NCBI GenBank assembly: GCA_043818215.1
Contig: JBDRGC010000067.1
Span: 1 to 22,706 of the forward strand
From: JBDRGC01 sp043818215
GTDB taxonomy: Bacteria; Chloroflexota; Anaerolineae; Anaerolineales; UBA11858
DNA: 22,706 nt
Direction: 5' to 3'
Part shown: piece after piece, positions 7,208 through 13,697 of the stretch
Layout: each line of letters starts with the position of its first letter
Position numbering within the stretch: position 1 is the first letter of the stretch
Notes under the pieces: model-generated
Seen by the model: only the letters and a program-made list of their open reading frames with translations
What the model was told of the DNA's origin: nothing
Databases searched by the model: none
Translations under genes and position numbers: made by a program

Positions 7208-8419
7208 TCACTCCTCCTGCCAATACGCCTCATCGTACGCGGGCATTTCTTTGCGCAGCGGCCTATCCGTGCGCCAGCCGAGGGCGTAGCTGGCCTGGAT
7301 GAGCCGCTGGATTTCGTTGCTGCCTTCGTAAATTACTGCGCCTTTGGAGTTGCGCAAGTAGCGCTCGACGTCATATTCATCGCTGAAGCCGTAGGCTCCG
7401 TGGATTTGCACGGCTTCGTTGGCCGCGGCGAAGGATGCGTCGGTGGCGTACCACTTGGACACCGAGGTCTCGCGGGTGTTGCGGAGGCCCTGATTCTTGC
7501 ACCATCCGGCTTGCAAATACAACAGGCGGGCGGCATCGTAATCGAGCGACATGCGGGCAATTTTGGCCTGGATCATCTGGTGCTGGGCGATGGGCGATCC
7601 GAAAGCCTGGCGCTCATTAGCGTAGCGCACACTGGCTTCCAGCGAGGCCCGGATGAGGCCCGTAGCACCCGCGGCCACTGTGTACCTCCCGCTGTCAAAT
7701 GCCGACATGGTGACCTTGAAGCCCTCGCCCTCCTCGCCAATCATGTTTGCCTCCGGGACAAGCACGTCTTGAAAGTTGATCCAGCCCGTGGAACCGGCGC
7801 GCACCCCTAATTTTCCGTGGATGTCGCCGCGTGTCACGCCGGGGCTGTGCAAATCCACGATGAAGCTGGTCAACCCCCGGGTGGGCTTGCCGGCATCCGG
7901 GATAGTTCGCACAGTCACCAGGGCATAGTCCGCTTTGGTTGCCAACGAAATCCACATCTTCTCGCCGTTCAAAATAAAACCATCACCATCGCGCTTGCCG
8001 GTAGCGTGAATATTGGCAAAATCGGACCCCGCGCCCGGCTCGGTGAAAGCGCCGCAGCCGATCTTCTCGCCGCTCGCCAGTGGGATCAGGAATTTTTGCT
8101 TTTGCTCCTCGGTGCCCCACTGGAGCAGGGTCATGGCGCAGAGGCCGGTATGCACCGACATCACCACTCGCAAAGTGGTGTCAACGGCCTCCAACTCTTC
8201 GCAGGCCAGCCCCAGCGAAATATAGTCCATCCCCTGCCCGCCGTAGCGCACGGGGATGCATATACCCAAAATCCCCAACTCCCCCATGCGAGGCAATACA
8301 AAGGGAGCCATTTCTTGCTTCTGGTCGTAATCTTTGATCGTGGGGGCGATTTCTTTGTGGGCGAAATCCCGCACCATCTGCTGCACCATGCGGTGCTCTT
8401 CTGTCAAAGCAAAATCCAT
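7208..8419 (-). CDS. Acyl-CoA dehydrogenase
   Basis: A 403-residue flavoenzyme that introduces the 2,3-double bond into an acyl-CoA and reduces ETF. It shows the family signatures in order: the N-terminal helical domain starting MDFALTEEHRMVQQMVRDFA, the FAD site GCGAFTEPGAGSD, the middle-domain FILNGEKMWIS, and the C-terminal QIHGAYGFSDEYDVERYLRN followed by IYEGSNEIQR, where the glutamate of YEG is the expected catalytic base. The ATG at 8419 has AGGAG about ten bases upstream. It is transcribed towards etfBA and probably forms one unit with them. The chain-length preference (short-chain, butyryl-like or branched) cannot be told from sequence by eye. Confidence 0.93.
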   Translation of the reverse strand: MDFALTEEHRMVQQMVRDFAHKEIAPTIKDYDQKQEMAPFVLPRMGELGILGICIPVRYGGQGMDYISLGLACEELEAVDTTLRVVMSVHTGLCAMTLLQWGTEEQKQKFLIPLASGEKIGCGAFTEPGAGSDFANIHATGKRDGDGFILNGEKMWISLATKADYALVTVRTIPDAGKPTRGLTSFIVDLHSPGVTRGDIHGKLGVRAGSTGWINFQDVLVPEANMIGEEGEGFKVTMSAFDSGRYTVAAGATGLIRASLEASVRYANERQAFGSPIAQHQMIQAKIARMSLDYDAARLLYLQAGWCKNQGLRNTRETSVSKWYATDASFAAANEAVQIHGAYGFSDEYDVERYLRNSKGAVIYEGSNEIQRLIQASYALGWRTDRPLRKEMPAYDEAYWQEE

Positions 8420-8459
8420 GTATGAAATTCTCCTGATGAGGAAAAAACTCCAGATATAT

Positions 8460-8635
8460 TAGACTTGTTGCTGAATAAACGAAACTAGAAATTGGACACG
8501 GACACTTGCGCCGCACGCAGTGCAGGTGTTTACACGGATTCCACGGATAATTTTATTAAAAAACAAAAAGAAATCCGTGTTGCTCCGTGGAATCCGTGTC
8601 CAAAAGCTTACTTTTTTTATCGAGCAACAAGTCTA
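8460..8635. repeat. Nested inverted repeats upstream of acyl-CoA dehydrogenase
   Basis: Outer arms TAGACTTGTTGCT (8460-8472) and AGCAACAAGTCTA (8623-8635) are exact complements. Inside, ACACGGATTCCACGGA (8532-8547) and TCCGTGGAATCCGTGT (8584-8599) are a perfect 16-bp inverted repeat. The second inner arm continues to GGACACGGATTCC when read in complement, and the first arm carries the same GGACACGGA but is interrupted by the insert at 8503-8531. This is a MITE-like layout; no coding capacity. Confidence 0.8.
8503..8531. mobile_element. CACTTGC palindrome inserted with 7-bp duplication
   Basis: A ~29-bp insert starts CACTTGCGCCGCACGCAG and ends TGCAGGTGTTT. It is flanked by ACACGGA on both sides (8496-8502 and 8532-8538). 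The opposite arm of the surrounding inverted repeat, read in complement, has GGACACGGATTCCACGG without interruption and so shows the empty site. It belongs to the same family as 4876-4911 and 8768-8795. Confidence 0.7.
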
Positions 8636-8696
8636 TTATACATGAAAACGCAACCTACCGACCGGTCGTTTGAAAAAAACCGACCGGTGGTTGGGG

Positions 8697-8729
8697 CGTG
8701 AAACGTGAAACGTGAAACGTGAAACGTGA
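8697..8729 (+). repeat. 7-bp (CGTGAAA) array
   Basis: Four exact copies of CGTGAAA followed by CGTGA. The complementary array TTTCACG lies at 9043-9062, so the two flank the two-hairpin element in opposite orientation. Just upstream (8655-8692) is a small imperfect palindrome around CCGACCGGT with a run of seven A residues. Confidence 0.9.
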
Positions 8730-8767
8730 TAATATATTCCACGCATCACAAAGCCCCACCGAATGAA

Positions 8768-8795
8768 CACTTGCACCTAAACGCAAGTGCAGGTG
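8768..8795. mobile_element. 28-bp palindrome inserted in hairpin loop of copy A
   Basis: Copies B and C read CCGAATGAATTCGGGGG. Copy A reads CCGAATGAA, then 28 bp starting CACTTGCACC and ending GCAGGTG, then TTCGGGGG. The insertion point is the centre of GAATTC. Together with flanking GAA/TTC the insert can form a 12-bp stem with one G-T pair. No target duplication is visible. Sequence-related to 4876-4911 and 8503-8531. Confidence 0.8.
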
Positions 8796-8860
8796 TTCGG
8801 GGGCTGGTACAGAAAACATGCTGAAGCATGTTGAGACACGCGGTGTTTGGCTATAGCAGG

Positions 8861-9000
8861 TGGTTGGCTGACAAATCTTTTTCGTACACGGATTCAACGG
8901 ATTACACGGATGAAAAATCCAAAGAATCCGTTGAATCCGTGTGATCCGTGTACAATTTCCGGGCCTGACCCAACTGTGGACGAGTTTTGTCAGTCAATCA
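8861..9000. mobile_element. 140-bp MITE-like element with 11-bp target duplication
   Basis: The 11-bp sequence GCTATAGCAGG occurs at 8850-8860 and again at 9001-9011. The 140 bp between begins TGGTTGGCTGACAAA and ends TTTGTCAGTCAATCA, which are terminal inverted repeats matching at 13 of 15 positions. Inside is an 18-bp perfect inverted repeat, ACACGGATTCAACGGATT (8886-8903) with its complement at 8925-8942. Copies B and C of the host element run straight through the site (CTATAGCAAGCAG), giving the empty-site state. There is no transposase gene, so it would be non-autonomous. Which transposase family moves it is unknown. Confidence 0.82.
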
Positions 9001-9042
9001 GCTATAGCAGGCAGTTTTTCCATAGCAGAATCGAAATACACA

Positions 9043-9062
9043 TCACGTTTCACGTTTCACGT
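9043..9062 (+). repeat. 7-bp (TTTCACG) array, inverse of 8697-8729
   Basis: About three copies of the heptad TCACGTT/TTTCACG directly after the CATCACG end of element copy A. It is the reverse complement of the CGTGAAA array on the other side of the element. A related array is at 11425-11452. Confidence 0.8.
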
Positions 9063-9101
9063 CTTCACGCCTTGCATGTCCAGACAGTTAACAGTAGTAT
9101 T

Positions 9102-10583
9102 ATGGATATGAAAGACTATTGGAAAAACGGTATTCTGCCGAGGTTGATTGCCCTTCTGTTTCTCGTTGCCATCCTGGTTATAACCTTGTTCCCCCGCGGA
9201 GTGACGCGGATGTTGGGGAGGGTGCGCTGCTCTGTAGCATTTGTGTCTCCCGAGGCAACCGCTGATCTGGCCTCGATCGAAAAATGTCTCCCCTGGCGCG
9301 CTGATCTGTGGGAGCCGGCCGGCTTTTATGCCCTGGCCGGGAACGATCTCGAAACTGCGGTTGCATACTTCAAACAGGCCGCTGCTTTGGGCGCGCTCTC
9401 CTACGATGGATATATCGCTTTGGGGGATGCTTACCTGCAAACTGGAAATCACTACACCGCCATCCAAATTTGGGAGGCCGCCGACTATATGTTCGGCCCT
9501 TCGGAGGCATCCCTCACCCGCCGGGCCGGCGTCCACCGCTCCACGAAAGATTACCCGGCCCTTATCGAAGATCTGAAAGCCATTCTCAGTTTTCAATCTT
9601 CAGTATTCAGTATTCAGTCTTCAGTGTTCAGTATTCAGTTATCACTCCCCGCTCTGTACCACGAATTGGGCATGCTCCTCGCTGCTCACGACCCCGCCTT
9701 CGCCCCGCCCTATCTGCTGCAAGCCGCCGAACTAGACTCCGAGTTGACAGATGCCCGCGAGCTGGCATTCAGCATCCAACGGGCGGTGCCGAAAAACGAT
9801 CCGGCGTATACGCTTGTGGCTGCCGGTCAGAAGTTGGCTGACCTGAACGAGTGGGGGCTGGCCGCTCACGCTTTTCGGCGCGCTGCCGAGACCCGGTCTG
9901 ATTACGCCGAAGCCTGGGCATTCCTCGGCGAATCCCTCCAGCATTTGCCTACAGGCGGCGACACTTCCGACAGCCTCACCGCGTTGCAAAAGGCCTTCAA
10001 GATCGATCCGCAATCGTTGCCGGCGAATACTTTCATGGCCCTGTACTGGCAGCGGCACGAAGACTACGCGCTGGCCTTGGAATATCTCGCCGCCGCCGCT
10101 GAAATCGCTCCCCGCAACCCCGCTATCCAGGCAGACATGGGGGCTGCGGTTGCAACCCTGGGTGACTTGGAGACCGCGCAGGCGCACTACTGGCAAGCCA
10201 TCGAACTGACACCCCGCGACCCAACTTACCTGTGCGAGCTGGTGGAGTTTTGCATCCGCTACAATATCGACCTGCGCGGCACTGCGCTCCCAGCGGCGCG
10301 CGAAGCCATGATGCTCGCCCCGGATGACCCGGCCTCGTTGGATGTGATGGGGCAGGTTCTGTTCCGGCTGGATGACTTGGTCAACGCCGAGCGATTCTGG
10401 CTGCGCGCTCTCGATAGCGATCCTGATTACGCCCCGGCCCACCTTCACCTGGGATTGCTATACGCTCTTCAGGGCGATGTTCCCCTGGCGCGCCAGCATC
10501 TATCCCTGGCTATTTCTCTAGCACCGAACACGCCAACCGCCGAACACGCTCAACGGGTGTTGGAAGAATTTTTTACCCCCTGA
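9102..10583 (+). CDS. Membrane-anchored TPR protein
   Basis: A 493-residue protein with one N-terminal membrane segment (LPRLIALLFLVAILVITLF, about residues 10-28) followed by tetratricopeptide-like helical repeats, for example DLETAVAYFKQAAALG, DYALALEYLAAAAEIAPRN, DLETAQAHYWQAIELTPRD, DLVNAERFWLRALDSDPDY and DVPLARQHLSLAISLAPN. TPR proteins are protein-interaction scaffolds; the partner is unknown. The start at 9102 (or 9108) is chosen because the open frame upstream, back to 8847, only reads through the MITE-like element and heptads. No clear ribosome binding site is visible. A 56-bp heptad array (9585-9640) lies within the coding region and encodes SSVFSIQSSVFSIQ, apparently as a linker between helices. 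Confidence 0.82.
   Translation: MDMKDYWKNGILPRLIALLFLVAILVITLFPRGVTRMLGRVRCSVAFVSPEATADLASIEKCLPWRADLWEPAGFYALAGNDLETAVAYFKQAAALGALSYDGYIALGDAYLQTGNHYTAIQIWEAADYMFGPSEASLTRRAGVHRSTKDYPALIEDLKAILSFQSSVFSIQSSVFSIQLSLPALYHELGMLLAAHDPAFAPPYLLQAAELDSELTDARELAFSIQRAVPKNDPAYTLVAAGQKLADLNEWGLAAHAFRRAAETRSDYAEAWAFLGESLQHLPTGGDTSDSLTALQKAFKIDPQSLPANTFMALYWQRHEDYALALEYLAAAAEIAPRNPAIQADMGAAVATLGDLETAQAHYWQAIELTPRDPTYLCELVEFCIRYNIDLRGTALPAAREAMMLAPDDPASLDVMGQVLFRLDDLVNAERFWLRALDSDPDYAPAHLHLGLLYALQGDVPLARQHLSLAISLAPNTPTAEHAQRVLEEFFTP
9585..9640 (+). repeat. 7-bp (TTCAGTA) array inside the TPR gene
   Basis: Eight heptads (CTCAGTT, TTCAATC, TTCAGTA twice, TTCAGTC, TTCAGTG, TTCAGTA, TTCAGTT) in a coding region. 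The same family is intergenic at 16407-16434. Three heptads make seven codons, hence the repeated peptide SSVFSIQ. Confidence 0.9.
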
Positions 10584-10613
10584 TATTCCTGACTTCGCCA
10601 AATCTCATCTCTG

Positions 10614-10622
10614 TGCTACAAT
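10614..10622 (+). promoter_or_regulatory. Possible extended -10 promoter
   Basis: TGCTACAAT resembles an extended -10 element (TGN-TATAAT), about 110 bases before the lipoprotein start. The matching -35 region (TTCGCC at 10594-10599) is poor. Confidence 0.3.
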
Positions 10623-10631
10623 TTGCGGGCG

Positions 10632-10695
10632 GCAAGAGGCAAGAGGCAGGGGGGCACGTATACCATGTATTCAGTGTTTACTGTGTTTACCGTAT
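10632..10695 (+). repeat. Short tandem motifs before the lipoprotein gene
   Basis: GCAAGAG twice and GCAGGGG (10632-10652) form a heptad run. It is followed by a stretch (about 10670-10695) of GTTTACTGTGTTTACCGTAT, the reverse-complement type of the 9-bp array at 12805-12849. Confidence 0.65.
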
Positions 10696-10731
10696 CTAGC
10701 CTCAATATTTCATTTTCACAAAGGAGACAAA

Positions 10732-11382
10732 ATGAAGCACAAATTTCACTTTATGGCTATTCTTTTGGTTTTAACGCTGGCGATGCTGGCTTGCAGCTTG
10801 GGAGCCAGCGATGGTGAGGATGCTCCCGCCGCGGATGTGCTCTTCCAGGATGATTTTTCCGATCCATCCAGCGGATGGGATAGTTATTCAGGCTCAGAGG
10901 GAAGCACTGACTACTCCAATGGCGTTTACCGCATCTACGTAAACGAAACCAGCAATGATTATTGGGCTAACCCTGGATTGGATTTCACCGACACGGTCAT
11001 CGAAGTTGATGCCACCAAAGTCGGCGGCCCGGACGACAACGACCTGGGATTGATCTGCCGCTATCAAGATTTGGATAATTTCTATTTCTTCATCATCAGC
11101 AGTGACGGCTATTACGCCATCGGCAAGGTGGTGGATGGCTCGCAAGAGTTGATTGGCGTGGACAATATGGAATACAGCGATGTCGTCAAACAAGGCAACG
11201 CCACCAACCATATCCGCGCCGATTGCGTTGGCACTCATCTGGTAATGCAAGTAAACGGCAAAAAATTGAGCGATGTGACAGACAGTGCTTACACCTCCGG
11301 CGATGTTGGTCTGATGGCCGGCACCTTCGACGAGTCTGGCACCGATATTCATTTCGATAACTTTGTTGTCAAGAAGCCGTGA
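10732..11382 (+). CDS. Lipoprotein with a LamG/concanavalin-like domain
   Basis: A 216-residue secreted lipoprotein. The signal peptide MKHKFHFMAILLVLTLAMLA ends at Cys21 of LAMLAC, a lipobox-like site. After a short acidic linker, residues ~37-216 start with LFQDDFSDPSSGWDSY and continue with alternating beta-type segments ending DIHFDNFVVKKP, the pattern of beta-sandwich domains related to LamG or the DUF1080 type, which often bind sugars. AAGGAG lies five bases before the ATG. Predicted location is the outer face of the cell membrane. The ligand is unknown. Confidence 0.8.
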   Translation: MKHKFHFMAILLVLTLAMLACSLGASDGEDAPAADVLFQDDFSDPSSGWDSYSGSEGSTDYSNGVYRIYVNETSNDYWANPGLDFTDTVIEVDATKVGGPDDNDLGLICRYQDLDNFYFFIISSDGYYAIGKVVDGSQELIGVDNMEYSDVVKQGNATNHIRADCVGTHLVMQVNGKKLSDVTDSAYTSGDVGLMAGTFDESGTDIHFDNFVVKKP

Positions 11383-11452
11383 GGCGGATGGCGAATGGCG
11401 AGTGGCGAGTGGTGTGATAACAGATCACGTTTCACGCTTGACGTCTCACGTT
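11383..11452 (+). repeat. Two heptad arrays between lipoprotein and mtaB
   Basis: GGCGGAT, GGCGAAT and GGCGAGT twice (11383-11410), then TCACGTT, TCACGCT, TGACGTC and TCACGTT (11425-11452). These are the GGCGAAT and TTTCACG families seen at 19417-19512 and 9043-9062. The first array begins right after the lipoprotein stop. Confidence 0.85.
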
Positions 11453-11525
11453 TCCCACTCCGCTACGCTTCGGGGACTTCGTCACGCATCACGCTTCACC
11501 TTCTGCAATCGAAGTTGTACTGCAC

Positions 11526-12800
11526 ATGAAGATATTTCTCGATACTATCGGCTGCCGCCTGAATCAGAGTGAAATCGAGACCTATGCCCGGCAGTTCCGC
11601 GCTGCTGGGCACTATTTGGTTGCAGACCACGCCGAGGCCGATCTGGCGGTGATAAATACTTGCATGGTGACCGCGGCCGCAGCCGCGGATTCGCGCAAAA
11701 AGATTCGGGGGGTGGCTCGCGCGGGGGCCGCGGAAGTGGTGGTCACCGGCTGCTGGTCGACGCTGAATCCTCAGGAGGCCGCGTCCCTCCCCGGGGTCGG
11801 GCAGGTTATCCCCAATTCCGGCAAGGATTCCCTGGTGCCCGCGATTCTGGGAATTCCACCCGGAGACCTCGATCTGGAATCTGTGGCCCGCGAACCCATC
11901 CCCGGAGCACGCCTGCGAACGCGGGCCTTCATCAAAGTGCAGGATGGCTGCGACAACCGCTGCACTTTCTGCGTGACCACGCTAGCGCGCGGCAGCGGGC
12001 GCAGCCAACCCGAGCAGGATGTGCTGGCTGATGTACGCGCCGCTTTGCGAGGGGGGAGGCAGGAAATCGTTCTCACCGGCGTCCACCTGGGTTCGTGGGG
12101 GCAGGATTTCGCATCTCCCCGGCATCTGCGGCATTTGGTCGAGGTCATTCTGCGCGAGACCAACGTGCCCCGATTGAGACTCTCATCTCTGGAACCGTGG
12201 GATATCGAGGCTGATTTCTTCTCCCTTTGGGAGGACGAGCGTCTGGCCCGGCATTTGCATTTGCCCCTGCAATCGGGGTGCGCGGCTACCCTGAGGCGGA
12301 TGGCCCGCAAAACCACGCCCGAAGCGTTTGCTCAAGTGGTGGAGGCCGCCCGTGCCGCCATCCCGAATGTAGCCATCACCACCGATGTGATGACGGGTTT
12401 CCCCGGTGAGAGCGAATCCGAATTCGCCGAGAGTCTAGCCTTCGTGCGCCAAATGGGTTTTGCCCACGGTCATGTTTTCACTTACTCGGCGCGCCCTGGC
12501 ACCGCGGCGGCCCAAATGCCAAATCAAGTGCCCCATCCCGTGCGCAGAGCACGCAATACCCAAATGCGAGCAGCCTTCGACGAAGCGGCCATAGCCTATC
12601 GAACCCGCTTTCTGGGACAGAGGCTATCAGTTTTATGGGAAAGCGCCACAGACCTGGGTACAGAAGGCTGGGCTGTTAGCGGTTTGACCGGTAATTACCT
12701 GCGGGTCTCGGCCATAGCTCACGAACGCGCCTGGAATCGGATCGCGTTGGTGGAGTTGACCGGGCTGACTGAGAGGGGATTGGCTGGGCGAATTGGGTGA
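11526..12800 (+). CDS. mtaB: tRNA t6A37 methylthiotransferase (MtaB type)
   Basis: A 424-residue radical-SAM enzyme of the MiaB/MtaB/RimO family. MtaB converts t6A to ms2t6A at position 37 of certain tRNAs, which steadies codon reading. The N-terminal UPF0004 domain has its three iron-sulphur cysteines: Cys10 (DTIGCRLNQSE), Cys46 (VINTCMVT) and Cys76 (VVTGCWS). The radical-SAM cluster CxxxCxxC is Cys142, Cys146 and Cys149 (QDGCDNRCTFC). Later motifs TGVHLGSWG and PLQSGC are also typical. A C-terminal TRAM-like region follows (~residue 360 on). The GCRLNQSE motif favours MtaB over MiaB (GCQMN) or RimO. The start at 11526 lacks an obvious ribosome binding site but fits the family N-terminus. 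Confidence 0.92.
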   Translation: MKIFLDTIGCRLNQSEIETYARQFRAAGHYLVADHAEADLAVINTCMVTAAAAADSRKKIRGVARAGAAEVVVTGCWSTLNPQEAASLPGVGQVIPNSGKDSLVPAILGIPPGDLDLESVAREPIPGARLRTRAFIKVQDGCDNRCTFCVTTLARGSGRSQPEQDVLADVRAALRGGRQEIVLTGVHLGSWGQDFASPRHLRHLVEVILRETNVPRLRLSSLEPWDIEADFFSLWEDERLARHLHLPLQSGCAATLRRMARKTTPEAFAQVVEAARAAIPNVAITTDVMTGFPGESESEFAESLAFVRQMGFAHGHVFTYSARPGTAAAQMPNQVPHPVRRARNTQMRAAFDEAAIAYRTRFLGQRLSVLWESATDLGTEGWAVSGLTGNYLRVSAIAHERAWNRIALVELTGLTERGLAGRIG

Positions 12801-12804
12801 GCGC

Positions 12805-12849
12805 GGTACAGGGTAAACACGGTATACACAGTAAGCACGGTAAACACGG
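12805..12849 (+). repeat. 9-bp (TAAACACGG) array after mtaB
   Basis: Five units: GGTACAGGG, TAAACACGG, TATACACAG, TAAGCACGG and TAAACACGG, beginning four bases after the mtaB stop. It is followed by a CTTG-rich stretch to ~12898 with a loose 7-bp period. Confidence 0.8.
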
Positions 12850-12924
12850 TATCCCGCCCACTTGCCCCTTGCATACCTTGTCTACTTGTTTACTTGTCGG
12901 ACACAATCACAAAGGAATGGACTC

Positions 12925-13269
12925 ATGACAGACTGCATTTTCTGCAAGATCATTGCTGGAGATATTCCCAGCGAGAAAGTATACAGCGACGAGTTGGTGA
13001 CAGCCTTCCGCGATATCAATCCCGCCGCACCGACGCATATCCTGATTATCCCCAACAGACATATCGCTTCGATCAACGAACTCACTCCCGAAGATGAACA
13101 ACTTGCGGGGCATCTTTTCAGCATCGCCAAGACATTGGCTGTGCAAGAAGGCATTGCCGAATCGGGATACCGCCTGATCATCAACACCGGGCCAGATAGC
13201 GGACAGGAAGTATTTCATCTGCACCTGCACCTGCTTGGCGGGAGCAAGATGCGTTATCCGATGGGGTAG
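12925..13269 (+). CDS. HIT-family hydrolase
   Basis: A 114-residue histidine-triad protein, close in layout to HINT/HinT enzymes, which cleave nucleoside phosphoramidates and adenylated lysine. It begins MTDCIFCKIIAGDIPSEKVY, with the CxxC pair typical of the group, has the ILIIPNRHI strand, and ends EVFHLHLHLLGG, where HLHLHLL is the catalytic histidine triad. The start at 12925 has AAAGGA eight bases upstream. The longer upstream frame only reads the CTTG-rich repeat. It is a free-standing gene between repeat regions; probable cytoplasmic housekeeping role. Confidence 0.93.
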   Translation: MTDCIFCKIIAGDIPSEKVYSDELVTAFRDINPAAPTHILIIPNRHIASINELTPEDEQLAGHLFSIAKTLAVQEGIAESGYRLIINTGPDSGQEVFHLHLHLLGGSKMRYPMG

Positions 13270-13296
13270 GGTTCAACGCTCGGTGTTTTCCTGCGG

Positions 13297-13302
13297 TATA
13301 AT
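13297..13302 (+). promoter_or_regulatory. Former yqeY -10 box, leaderless type
   Basis: A perfect TATAAT ends seven bases before the position of the lost yqeY start codon (now ATA at 13310-13312). That spacing would give a leaderless transcript. The intact yqeY copy at 15959 has no TATAAT at the same place (it reads AGCAAA). A weak -35-like TTCAAC lies at 13272-13277. Confidence 0.45.
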
Positions 13303-13371
13303 CAGGCCTATAGACACAAAATCAAAACTCACCCAAGACCTCAAAGATGCCATGCGCGCAAGAGACGAACT
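13300..13371 (+). pseudogene. yqeY: Relic of the yqeY 5' end
   Basis: 72 bases match the start of the intact gene (ten bases before its ATG through codon 20 or so, from 15949) with only three differences: ATG to ATA at the start codon, GAC to GAT and GCC to GCA. Homology stops abruptly after GAGACGAACT, where the frame of a truncated cytidylyltransferase begins. The intact gene lies 2.6 kb downstream, after the inserted cassette. Confidence 0.9.
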
Positions 13372-13697
13372 CGTCCGAAATCGGAGCTTTTCTTGAAGCG
13401 TACCCTGCTCGGGACTCGCTGTTCTCAGTAACACGGTGGTAAACAAGATTGTACGATCACCACGGCGCAGCCATCAATCACAATCCGAAAGAACTCATCC
13501 AAATGCAGGATTTGCCGCCCGTTTACGAGGAAAATTCCTGCATCTATCTCTTCATTCGCGAGAACCTGCTCAAGCACAGTCACCGTATTGAGCCTAATCC
13601 GATGATGTTTGAGATTATTCCAGATGAGGTCTGGGATATTGATGAAGAGTTGGATTTTTTGATTACAGACTTTTTGATGAGGAGTGTGAAAGCATGA
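13372..13697 (+). pseudogene. 3' remnant of an acylneuraminate cytidylyltransferase-like gene
   Basis: One frame reads EIGAFLEAYPARDSLFSVTRW, a TAA stop at 13440-13442, then TRLYDHHGAAINHNP, IQMQDLPPVYEENSCIYLF and EVWDIDEELDFLITDFLM. This is the C-terminal part of CMP-sialic-acid-synthetase-type nucleotidyltransferases (QDLPPxYEENS and DIDEExDF are hallmarks). The N-terminal half, with the nucleotide-binding start, is missing: the sequence begins right at the yqeY relic junction. A CAA-to-TAA change breaks the rest. A TTG at 13449 could in principle start an 82-residue fragment, but it would lack the catalytic core. The TGA overlaps the ATG of the next gene (ATGA), showing an original operon for surface-sugar synthesis. 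Confidence 0.8.

Larger units (their letters stand above)
8725..9048 (+). repeat. Two-hairpin element, copy A (interrupted)
   Basis: Copy of a dispersed ~125-bp element also present at 18654-18926. Shared order: CGTGATAATAT, CACAAAGCCCCACCGAATGA, hairpin closing CGGGGGCT, GGTACAGAAA, hairpin ACATGCT-GA-AGCATGT, GTGTTTG, CTATAGCA, then a purine-rich tail ending CATCACG. Copy A is split at 8860/9001 by a 140-bp insert and again at 8768-8795 by a palindrome in the first hairpin loop. No reading frame is conserved. It may be a non-autonomous mobile element or a structured RNA. Confidence 0.8.

Noticed and set aside
6977..7233. Minus-strand open frames reading PTNLPTYQ repeats
   Set aside because: They only translate the TTGGTAGG octamer repeat, which lacks stops in every minus-strand frame. 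EtfB homology starts at the TTG at 6976 with its own ribosome binding site.
8847..9101. 85-codon N-terminal extension of the TPR protein
   Set aside because: It would be encoded by the MITE-like insert, the host repeat and a heptad array. The membrane segment and conserved part begin after 9102.
13449..13697. Functional 82-residue gene from a TTG start
   Set aside because: It is the tail of a cytidylyltransferase whose upstream frame continues past an internal TAA. No ribosome binding site is seen and the catalytic part is missing.
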